DNA of 6,781 nucleotides, from NCBI GenBank assembly GCA_016183145.1, contig JACPFE010000639.1:1-6781 (forward strand). Reading direction: 5' to 3'. The position numbers and the translations under genes were made by a program. The stretch's first letter is position 1. Every line of letters begins with the position of its first letter. This document shows, piece after piece, positions 1 to 5,671 of the stretch. The stretch is from Deltaproteobacteria bacterium. Lineage in GTDB: Bacteria > Desulfobacterota > Binatia > UBA9968. The notes beneath the pieces are model-generated. The model did not search any database and was not told where the DNA came from. It saw only the letters and a program-made list of their open reading frames with translations.

Positions 1-164
1 ACGTCATTGGCATTGCGCTTAGCACTATGCTCTTCGCGCCCCGCGTTCTAAGTGCTATGTTCTTGGCTGTTCACGTTCCGAGTGACGGTTCAAGCCACCA
101 GAATCCGCACCAGTCAACTCAGAAGTATGGCAATGCTTTCTGCTTCAGAGTAAGGTTCAGAGTT
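1..164. other. Upstream non-coding lead with weak repeats
   Basis: No convincing gene is seen here. Bases 21-38 and 51-68 match at 13 of 18 positions (core CTATGYTCTT), 30 bases apart. A 7-base inverted repeat pairs TAGCACT at 20-26 with AGTGCTA at 51-57. TTCAGAGT occurs twice at 144-151 and 156-163, directly before the preferred GTG start. These could be remains of a short repeat or an operator, but they are short enough to be chance. Confidence 0.3.
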
Positions 165-1526
165 GTGATCCTGCTCGAACTGCTCAAGCAACCCGAGGGC
201 AAAACGTTGGAGTTCAAGCGGGACTTATCGTCGCCAGACGGCGTGCTGCGCTCGATCATTGCATTTGCCAATACCGCGGGCGGCACATTGCTTATCGGGG
301 TGGAGGACAAGTCGAGGCACGTGCGCGGCGTCAAGGAGCCGCTCGCCATGGAGGAGCGCTTGGCCAATCTGATCAGCGACAACATCGCACCGCGGCTGGT
401 GCCTGAGTTGGAAATGCTCCCCTGGCGGCAGCGCACGCACGTCCTTGCCTTGCAGGTGTTTCCAAGCTCCGCACGGCCCCACTATCTGAGGGCTTCTGGA
501 TTGGAAAACGGCGCTTACGTACGAGTGGGCTCCACCAACCGCCGTGCGGATGCCGAGATGATTGCGGAACTGCGGCGGTTTGCGCGGGGGGAAAGCTTCG
601 ATGAACAACCGTTGCCGGACCTCGACTCTGAAGCGCTCGACTTCAGAGTAGCTTCCGAGCTGTTTGCTCCAGTACGCCGCCTAAAACCTCACGACCTGGA
701 GACACTGAAATTGATCACAAGACATCAAGGCCGGAAGGTGCCAACGGTGGGCGGCATATTGCTTTTTGGCAAAGAGCGGGAGCGATATTTTCCAGATGCA
801 TGGATACTAGCGGGCCGATTCCAGGGAAAAGATCGCAGCCGTATCGTCGATACCGTGGAGATCCGAGACCACTTGCCGCTCGCAGTGGAACAGGCCATTG
901 CGTTTGTCCGTAAGCATGACACACGGGCCGCGGAAATTGGCACCGTGCGGAGAACCGAGCGCTGGGGCCTGCCGCCGACAGCCGTGCGGGAAGCGGTGAT
1001 CAACGCCGTGGTTCATGCGGATTATGCCCAGCACGGCGCTCCGATCCGAATTTCGGTATTTGACGACCGCTTGGAGGTCGAAAACCCCGGTCTGTTACCA
1101 TTCGGTCTTACGATCGAAGACCTCCGCCATGGCATATCGAAGCTGCGAAACCGAGTCATAGGGCGGATCTTTCATTTGCTCGGGCTGATCGAGCAGTGGG
1201 GCAGCGGTATCGAGCGGATGACAGTAGCCTGCCGCGACGCCGGGCTGGACACACCGCTGTTAGAAGAGATCGGCACGCATTTCCGAGTCTCGTTGCACTC
1301 GGCGCGCAAATATACGCCCCGTGTCGATGAGATTGAAAAGGCGATTCTCGACGCGATGGCGGGCGGCAAGGGATTATCCACTCAGCAAATCGCCGCCAAG
1401 ATCAAACGTTCGGCGCGGGCCACCCGCACACGCTTGCTTGCACTGGTTGCGCGCGGTCTGGTAGCTGAAGTCGGCACGAGTCCGCAAGACCCCAAACGGA
1501 AGTATTTCCCTATGGACCGGGGATGA
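165..1526 (+). CDS. AlbA_2/Schlafen-type ATP-binding regulator with C-terminal winged helix (COG2865-like)
   Basis: Predicted cytoplasmic protein of 453 aa from GTG 165. Domain order: AlbA_2 (Schlafen AlbA_2, PF04326) at about residues 11-125, with the family opening EGKTLEFKRD and the strand-turn FANTAGGTLLIGVED; a linker with VGGILLFGKERERYFPDA; a HATPase_c_4-like region at about 265-380 with REAVINAVVHADY and EQWGSGIERM; and a winged helix at about 389-437 (STQQIAAKIKRSARATRTRL). Proteins of this build are usually labelled transcriptional regulators or RecG-like helicases and often lie in accessory or defence regions; the substrate or DNA target cannot be read here. The frame is open back to ATG 27, but the first 46 residues (rich in H, S, Q and F) match nothing in the family, whereas GTG 165 lies just ahead of the conserved helix LLELLKQPEGK and has a weak TAAGG at 151-155. 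It ends in TGA, and the next gene begins 381 bases later, so it is probably a separate transcription unit. Confidence 0.85.
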   Translation: MILLELLKQPEGKTLEFKRDLSSPDGVLRSIIAFANTAGGTLLIGVEDKSRHVRGVKEPLAMEERLANLISDNIAPRLVPELEMLPWRQRTHVLALQVFPSSARPHYLRASGLENGAYVRVGSTNRRADAEMIAELRRFARGESFDEQPLPDLDSEALDFRVASELFAPVRRLKPHDLETLKLITRHQGRKVPTVGGILLFGKERERYFPDAWILAGRFQGKDRSRIVDTVEIRDHLPLAVEQAIAFVRKHDTRAAEIGTVRRTERWGLPPTAVREAVINAVVHADYAQHGAPIRISVFDDRLEVENPGLLPFGLTIEDLRHGISKLRNRVIGRIFHLLGLIEQWGSGIERMTVACRDAGLDTPLLEEIGTHFRVSLHSARKYTPRVDEIEKAILDAMAGGKGLSTQQIAAKIKRSARATRTRLLALVARGLVAEVGTSPQDPKRKYFPMDRG

Positions 1527-1635
1527 GGCGATTAAAGATTTCCAAATGGAATAAGTTCGCGCAATGAGCGGAATTTTGATTGGCAATCATTTGGTCGAGA
1601 AATTGGCATCGACTGACGCTGCGTTTTTGACCTAA

Positions 1636-1779
1636 ATGGTATGTCCCATCACCTGTACCGAGGCAGCCGATGGGCAGCCGATGAGGTTCGAGCTGGTGGT
1701 GAATCTCAAGACGGCGAAGCAGATCGGCGCGACCATCGACCCCAACCTGTTGGCATGGGCGAACCAAATCATCCGGTGA
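1636..1779 (+). pseudogene. 3' remnant of an ABC substrate-binding protein gene (PF04392 type)
   Basis: The last 32 codons before TGA 1777-1779 encode MRFELVVNLKTAKQIG followed by ATIDPNLLAWANQIIR. This is the C-terminal signature of PF04392 binding proteins. It matches the end of the intact gene at 4512-5525 at 23 of 32 residues without a gap, including the QIG turn, the P-N pair and the final IR. The open frame starts at ATG 1636, giving 47 codons against about 330 for the family. Homology stops at about 1675, where an 11-base tandem duplication sits. The frame upstream (MVCPITCTEAADG) matches nothing in the family, so the first 90% of the gene is gone. Synonymous and conservative differences from the intact copy suggest a diverged paralogue rather than a recent duplicate. 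It is unlikely to make a functional product. Confidence 0.85.
1662..1683 (+). repeat. 11-base perfect tandem duplication
   Basis: GGCAGCCGATG occurs at 1662-1672 and again directly at 1673-1683. It overlaps the codons Q-P-M that begin the recognisable binding-protein remnant, so it marks or lies next to the breakpoint of that remnant. Confidence 0.9.
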
Positions 1780-1907
1780 GGCGAAATGCGTGAGGCGAGG
1801 GGCAATAGTCAAAAGCCACAAGTTATTATTCTTTGCGGACATGCGATGGAGCCGAGGGTCTCAGGGCGGGATTGGGAATTTGGCGCGAGGATATAGCATG
1901 GTGAAAC

Positions 1908-3599
1908 ATGAATCTACGTGACATGCCCGTCATCGGACATTTCGTCGGGCGCCGGCGCGGGCGGCTGGTGCGCGACTACTTCCTTATTTCGGTGGCGCTG
2001 ATCGGCGGCGGATTGATTCTCAGCGGCGCCGTCGAGATCTATTATCGCTACTACGAGACCCAGGAGCAACTGGCGCTCTTTCAGAAGGAAGTGGCCACCG
2101 GCGCCGCCTTCAAGATCGAGCTCTTCGTCGCAGAGATTCACAACATCTTGAGAAGCGCCACGCGCAGCCGGGAGATCGCGCCGCGGGGGCTCACCGACGA
2201 ATTCCGCTTCGAGCTGGAAAAGCTGCTGTTGATCGCGCCGTCGATCACCGAGGCGGTGGCGCTGGATCGCAACGGCGGGGTCCAGGTGCAGGCTTCGCGC
2301 TTGCGCACCGTTCTTCCTGAAGCCAAGAAGGAACAACCCCCCACGCTCCCCTTCGAGGAAGCAAAAAAGGGGCAGTCTTTCTTCGGCCGGGTGTACTTCG
2401 TGCGCGGCTCGGAGCCCTACATGACCATCGCCGTGCCCATCGAGCGGTTCGCCGGCGACGTCATCGGCGTGCTCCAGGCCGAGGTCAATCTCAAATACAT
2501 CGGCGAGGTCGTGTCGGCCATCAGGGTCGGCAAGGCCGGTTACGCCTACGCGATCACCCGCTACGGCGAGCTGCTCGCCCACCCGGACATCAGTCTGGTC
2601 TTGCAGCGTCGCAAAGCGAACGAGCTCGAACAATCCAAGGTCGCGTTCGGCGACCGCGCCAGCCAGCCCAAGACCAACGTGATCGTGGCGCAAAGCCTCC
2701 AGGGGAGAAAGGTCTTCAGTTCCTTCGCGGTCATGCAGGCCTTGGGGTGGGCGGTGATCATCGACCGGCCGGTGGAGGAGGCCTACGAGACGCTCTACGC
2801 TTCCATGTTCAGGACTTCGACGTTATTTCTGATCGGCCTCGGCCTCGCGCTCCTGTCAAGCCTCTACCTCGCGCGCCGGGTGGTGCGTCCCGTATCCGTC
2901 CTGCGCGCGGGCGTGGAGCGCATCGGCACCGGCGATCTCGGTTACCGCCTCGAATTGAAAACCGGCGACGAGATCGAAGTCCTGGCCGACGAGTTCAACA
3001 AGATGACTGCGCAACTCCAGGAGTCCTATGCCGGCCTGGAGCAAAAAGTCGAAGACCGTACCCGCGAGCTCACCGAGGCCCTGGAGCAGCAGACGGCGAC
3101 CAGCGAAGTGCTACGCGTGATCAGCGGCTCGCCGACCGACGTTCAACCTGTTTTCGAAACAATCCTGGCGGATGCCCTGCGTATCTGTGAAGCCCACTAT
3201 GGAGGGATATTCAGGTTTGACGGCGAGGCCTTTCAGTATACCGCGAGCTCCGAGGTATCGCCGGAACTTCTCGCCTACCTAAAAAGCAATCCGATAAAGC
3301 CTGGACGGCAGAGCGCCTTGCGGCGCGTCGGCCTGGAACACCGGCCGGTCCACATACCCGATGTTCTCGCCGATACCGAGTGCGAGCTTCCCGAAGCCTA
3401 CCGCCAGGAGGGCATGCGCACGGCTCTGGCGGTGCCGTTGCTCCGCGAGAACGCGCTCATCGGCGCGATTACCATTCACCGCCGCGACGTCAGACCCTTC
3501 AGCGAAAAGCAAATCGCCCTCCTCCAGACCTTCGCCGACCAGGCGGTGATCGCGATTGAAAACGTCCGGCTGTTCCAGGAAATTCAGGAGAAGAACTAG
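1908..3599 (+). CDS. Sensor half of a membrane histidine kinase: dCache-HAMP-GAF, ending at an in-frame TAG
   Basis: This is the sensory part of a histidine kinase: 563 residues before TAG at 3597-3599. Order: a basic N-terminus (GRRRGRLVR), a first membrane helix at about 24-42, an extracytoplasmic dCache-like domain at about 45-300 (with PYMTIAVPIERFAGDVIGVL and GKAGYAYAITRYGELLAHPD), a second helix at about 303-321, HAMP at about 322-374 (RRVVRPVSVL, GDEIEVLADEFNKM), a coiled coil at about 371-406, and a GAF domain at about 410-555 (FADQAVIAIENVRLF at its end). It would sense a periplasmic ligand, with GAF as a second cytoplasmic input. The reading frame continues after the TAG straight into a HisKA/HATPase_c core ending at 4307, so the ancestral gene spanned 1908-4307 (about 800 codons). 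ATG 1908 has only a distant GAGG at 1887-1890; ATG 1923 is an alternative. If the TAG is real and is not read through, the product is a membrane sensor with no catalytic domain. Confidence 0.88.
   Translation: MNLRDMPVIGHFVGRRRGRLVRDYFLISVALIGGGLILSGAVEIYYRYYETQEQLALFQKEVATGAAFKIELFVAEIHNILRSATRSREIAPRGLTDEFRFELEKLLLIAPSITEAVALDRNGGVQVQASRLRTVLPEAKKEQPPTLPFEEAKKGQSFFGRVYFVRGSEPYMTIAVPIERFAGDVIGVLQAEVNLKYIGEVVSAIRVGKAGYAYAITRYGELLAHPDISLVLQRRKANELEQSKVAFGDRASQPKTNVIVAQSLQGRKVFSSFAVMQALGWAVIIDRPVEEAYETLYASMFRTSTLFLIGLGLALLSSLYLARRVVRPVSVLRAGVERIGTGDLGYRLELKTGDEIEVLADEFNKMTAQLQESYAGLEQKVEDRTRELTEALEQQTATSEVLRVISGSPTDVQPVFETILADALRICEAHYGGIFRFDGEAFQYTASSEVSPELLAYLKSNPIKPGRQSALRRVGLEHRPVHIPDVLADTECELPEAYRQEGMRTALAVPLLRENALIGAITIHRRDVRPFSEKQIALLQTFADQAVIAIENVRLFQEIQEKN
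3597..3599 (+). other. In-frame amber codon inside the histidine kinase
   Basis: TAG separates EIQEKN, the end of the GAF exit helix, from QLETANRHKSQFLANVSHEL, the start of HisKA. Both sides match family sequence in the same frame (related kinases commonly read EKxRQLE or similar here), so a substitution rather than an indel explains it. One change from CAG, AAG or GAG would give TAG. All the other frames that end in the window (1526, 1779, 4307, 5525, 6700) end in TGA, so this is the only TAG stop used. Confidence 0.9.
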
Positions 3600-4307
3600 C
3601 AGCTTGAGACCGCCAACCGCCACAAGTCGCAATTCCTCGCCAACGTCAGCCACGAGCTGCGCACGCCGCTCAATTCGATCATCGGCTTCACCCGTATCGT
3701 ACAGCGCAAAACCGAGACGCAAATCGAAAAGCTGCAAAAGGACAATCTGCAAAAGGTGCTGATCAGCTCGGAGCATCTATTGAGCCTGATCAATCAGTTG
3801 CTCGATCTCGCCAAGATCGAGGCCGGGCGCATGGAAACCTACGCCGAGACCTTCAAGCTCGACGAAATCATCCGGGTGGCCACCACCACGATGGAGCCGC
3901 TGCTGAAAGACGGCCGGGTCAAGCTGGTGACCGAGATCGCGCCGGACATCCCGCCGCTCAAAACCGACCGCGACAAGCTTAAGCAGTCGGTGCTCAATCT
4001 CTTGAGCAACGCCGCCAAGTTCACCGAGCAGGGCGAGATCAAAGTCGCGGCATGGCGTGACGACGGCATGCTCAAGCTCGCGGTCTCCGACACCGGCATC
4101 GGCATGGAGAAAGAGGCGCTGGATATGATCTTTGAGGAGTTCCGCCAGGCGGACATGTCGAGCACGCGCAGGTACGGCGGCACCGGCCTCGGCCTGGCGA
4201 TCGTGAAAAAGTTCATCAACTTGATGGGCGGCGAGATCGTCGTTGAGAGCGAAGTCGGCAAAGGTTCCAAGTTCACGATCACGCTGCCGATGGAACTCAG
4301 AAAGTGA
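3600..4307 (+). CDS. Histidine kinase catalytic core (HisKA + HATPase_c), downstream of the in-frame TAG
   Basis: This is the autokinase core of the gene that starts at 1908. The H-box is FLANVSHELRTPLN, with the phospho-acceptor His at codon 3651-3653 (residue 582 of the joined protein). HATPase_c follows: N-box NLLSNAAKFT, G1 box DTGIGM, F-box FEEFRQ and G2 box GGTGLGLAIVKKF. All key residues are intact and it closes with the usual KFTITLP strand. No ATG, GTG or TTG in frame occurs between the TAG and GTG 3756, which lies beyond the H-box. A freely initiated product would be about 183 aa, would lack the phosphorylated His, and has no clear ribosome binding site. A working kinase therefore needs read-through, suppression, or the TAG being a sequencing error. 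The preserved motifs argue that the gene was functional until very recently or still is. Its TGA stop at 4305-4307 lies within a spacer repeat. No response regulator is adjacent. Confidence 0.82.
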   Translation, partial: QLETANRHKSQFLANVSHELRTPLNSIIGFTRIVQRKTETQIEKLQKDNLQKVLISSEHLLSLINQLLDLAKIEAGRMETYAETFKLDEIIRVATTTMEPLLKDGRVKLVTEIAPDIPPLKTDRDKLKQSVLNLLSNAAKFTEQGEIKVAAWRDDGMLKLAVSDTGIGMEKEALDMIFEEFRQADMSSTRRYGGTGLGLAIVKKFINLMGGEIVVESEVGKGSKFTITLPMELRK

Positions 4308-4322
4308 GGAGTCAGGCGTGAA
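4305..4322 (+). repeat. Spacer repeat, copy 1 left flank
   Basis: TGAGGAGTCAGG plus YGTGAA matches 6719-6736 at 17 of 18 bases. Its first three bases are the stop codon of the kinase. In both copies the flank is followed, after a variable stretch, by CCAGAA and a GC-rich hairpin of the CCCTC type, so flank and hairpin seem to form one element. Confidence 0.75.
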
Positions 4323-4363
4323 AGGTGAGGGGATTTTGAATTTTCGCTTCACTCCCCAGAATT

Positions 4364-4396
4364 CCCTCTCCCTCTGGGAGAGGGCGAGGGTGAGGG
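4364..4396 (+). repeat. REP-like palindromic element, first of an inverted pair
   Basis: CCCTCTCCC at 4364-4372 and GGGAGAGGG at 4376-4384 form a perfect 9-base-pair stem with a 3-base loop, followed by the tail CGAGGGTGAGGG. This is the build of the CCCTCACCCT...GGGAGAGGG repeats scattered between genes in many GC-rich bacteria. It may also act as an mRNA-stabilising or attenuating hairpin between the kinase and the following gene; no U-run follows it. Confidence 0.8.
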
Positions 4397-4424
4397 CCAG
4401 AGTGACGACAACGTCAGTATGCGC

Positions 4425-4464
4425 CACCCTCACCTGTATCCTCTCCCTCCAAGGGAGGGCGAGG
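4425..4464 (-). repeat. REP-like palindromic element, second of an inverted pair
   Basis: This is the first element in opposite orientation. CCCTCACC at 4427-4434 pairs with GGTGAGGG at 4389-4396, and CCTCTCCC at 4440-4447 pairs with GGGAGAGG at 4376-4383. The element also has its own small stem, CCCTCC 4445-4450 with GGAGGG 4454-4459. The pair can thus fold as two short hairpins or one long cruciform-like stem, as in BIME-type REP pairs. Bases 4470-4475 after it are T-rich, so weak terminator activity is possible. Confidence 0.75.
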
Positions 4465-4501
4465 AAGTTGTTTTTCGGGCCAAAGGTGAATGTTAGCGAA
4501 T

Positions 4502-4505
4502 GGAG
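4502..4505 (+). promoter_or_regulatory. Ribosome binding site that selects ATG 4512
   Basis: GGAG lies six bases ahead of ATG 4512. It overlaps the in-frame ATG at 4500, which itself has no such site. This favours 4512 as the start, and the gapless leader alignment with the downstream binding protein agrees. Confidence 0.65.
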
Positions 4506-4511
4506 CGAACC

Positions 4512-5525
4512 ATGATTAATCAATTCAACAAGGGATGGACCCGCAGAAATTTTCTCAGCGCGGCGGCCCTCGCCGGAGCCGGAACTCTTCTTGGACTGCG
4601 ATCTGACACGTTAGCCGCCGAGCCGCCGCAGGCCGGGAAAGTTTATCGGCTAGGTTATTTGTTCGTAGGGCTCCAACCTCCAAAAGAATTTCTCGAAGCT
4701 ATGGGCAGGCTCGGCTACGTGGAGGGCAAAAACATTATCTTCGAATTTCGCTCCGCGGAAGGAAAGGAGGAGCGACTTCCCGCCCTTGCGGCTGAGCTGG
4801 TCAGACTCAATGTTGATGTCATCGTGGCTCCCGGCGTGCGCCCGACGCGGGCGGCCAAGGATGCCACAAAGACGATCCCCGTAGTTTACATGGGGGGAAA
4901 TGACCCGGTCGCTCTAGGTCTTGTCGCTAGCTGGGCGCGGCCAGGCGGGAACGTCACAGGGATCACTGAAATTTCTCACGAATTGACGGGAAAACGGTTG
5001 GAGTTGCTGAAGGAAGCTTTCCCCAAGACGTCCGGCGTAGCGGTTCTGGTTAGGGTGGGCGGGCGCAGCGGCGCAAGCCGACTGAAAGAAATTGAGGTCG
5101 AAGCCAAGGCTTTGCGGCTTAAGCTTCAGAGCCTTGAGGTGCGTGGGGCCAGCGATTTCGACAAAGCATTCTCTACCCTCGCCAAGAACCAGTCCCGCGC
5201 GCTCATTGAGGTGCCGAACACGTTGTTTCATACCAACCGTAAACGGATCGTGGAGTTGGCAACCCAAAAACGGTTGCCGGCGATTTTCCATTCGCGAGAC
5301 TTTGTCGATGCGGGCGGACTGATGTGCTACGGGGAAAGCACCGTCGAGACGCTACGGCGGCTGGTCACCTACGTCGACAAGATTCTGAAGGGAAGAAAGC
5401 CAGCCGATTTGCCAATCGAGGGGCCGATGAGGTTTGAGTTTGTAGTCAATCTGAAGGCGGCAAAGCAGATTGGCGTAACGATTCCGCCCAACGTGCTGGT
5501 GAGAGCGAACGAGGTGATCCGATGA
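4512..5525 (+). CDS. Tat-exported ABC transporter substrate-binding protein, PF04392 (ABC_sub_bind) family
   Basis: Periplasmic binding protein of 337 aa from ATG 4512. The Tat leader has TRRNFLS at residues 10-16, a hydrophobic alanine/glycine stretch at 17-29, and a likely cleavage near residues 35-36 before EPPQ. The mature part is typical PF04392: LGYVEGKNI at 67-75, the AAELVRLNVDVIVAPG strand-helix, WARPGGNVTGI at about 141-151, and the C-terminal FEFVVNLKAAKQIG ... IPPNVLVRANEVIR. Length is normal for the family (about 320-340 aa). Ligands of this family are mostly unknown; some members are encoded near tryptophan or other amino-acid uptake genes, so no substrate is assigned. No permease or ATPase gene adjoins it. 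It follows the kinase after a REP-containing spacer of 204 bases and may be co-transcribed with it. A diverged 3' remnant of the same family lies on the other side of the kinase. The annotated-looking ATG 4500 would add four residues. Confidence 0.92.
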   Translation: MINQFNKGWTRRNFLSAAALAGAGTLLGLRSDTLAAEPPQAGKVYRLGYLFVGLQPPKEFLEAMGRLGYVEGKNIIFEFRSAEGKEERLPALAAELVRLNVDVIVAPGVRPTRAAKDATKTIPVVYMGGNDPVALGLVASWARPGGNVTGITEISHELTGKRLELLKEAFPKTSGVAVLVRVGGRSGASRLKEIEVEAKALRLKLQSLEVRGASDFDKAFSTLAKNQSRALIEVPNTLFHTNRKRIVELATQKRLPAIFHSRDFVDAGGLMCYGESTVETLRRLVTYVDKILKGRKPADLPIEGPMRFEFVVNLKAAKQIGVTIPPNVLVRANEVIR

Positions 5526-5671
5526 CAGTTGTTAGCGGTCAGTCGTCAGCAAATAGCAGGGGAAAAAGACACATAGATAAAACATTCTGCGTCAGAGTTT
5601 TGGGGTCTCATTCCGAACAATCCAAAAGCGGCCCCGCGGACGAAAATCCAAAATTGTAGTGGGAGATTTCT
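5526..5671. other. Spacer between the two binding-protein genes
   Basis: A 146-base gap with no gene. Just after the upstream stop it has a low-complexity GTCAG tract (GTCAG at 5538-5542 and 5545-5549). No clear terminator hairpin or promoter was found, so co-transcription of the two binding proteins is possible but not shown. Confidence 0.4.
5661..5665 (+). promoter_or_regulatory. Ribosome binding site for the NMT1-like gene
   Basis: GGGAG lies six bases ahead of ATG 5672, an ordinary strong placement that supports this start. Confidence 0.7.

Larger units (their letters stand above)
1527..1907. other. Intergenic region, no intact gene
   Basis: These 381 bases separate the AlbA-type regulator from the histidine kinase. 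The only recognisable content is the decayed end of a substrate-binding protein gene (1675-1779) and the tandem duplication beside it (1662-1683). Bases 1527-1635 and 1780-1907 show no convincing reading frame, RNA gene or terminator to the eye. The kinase promoter must lie here or upstream; I could not identify a convincing -35/-10 pair. Confidence 0.6.

Noticed and set aside
27..164. N-terminal extension of the AlbA-type regulator from ATG 27
   Set aside because: The 46 extra residues do not resemble the family, contain the weak repeats, and GTG 165 sits correctly before the conserved first helix.
1914..2693. Long antisense open frame (259 codons, minus strand) over the kinase sensor region
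   Set aside because: Composition follows the codon positions of the clear + strand kinase; no recognisable domain or start context. A shadow of GC-rich coding DNA.
3597..3605. TAG CAG CTT resembles the plant-virus read-through context (TAG CAR YYA) at all but the last base
   Set aside because: That signal is described for eukaryotic ribosomes and the match is incomplete; not evidence for read-through in a bacterium.
3599..3756. A programmed frameshift or a genuine split kinase with an independent downstream subunit
   Set aside because: The frame does not change across the TAG, and no usable start codon precedes the H-box, so a separately initiated subunit would lack the phospho-acceptor histidine.
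4364..4464. CRISPR-like or riboswitch interpretation of the repeated spacer
   Set aside because: Only two inverted GC-rich hairpin units with no regular spacers and no known aptamer features; REP-type elements explain it.
4243..4515. Plus-strand open frame of 90 codons across the kinase end and spacer
   Set aside because: It is out of frame with the kinase and made mostly of the REP-like repeat (SLWERARVRAR type translation), a common false gene call.
3777..4523. Antisense open frame (248 codons, minus strand) spanning the kinase core and REP spacer
   Set aside because: It runs through the palindromic repeats and antisense to conserved HATPase_c motifs; no family resemblance.
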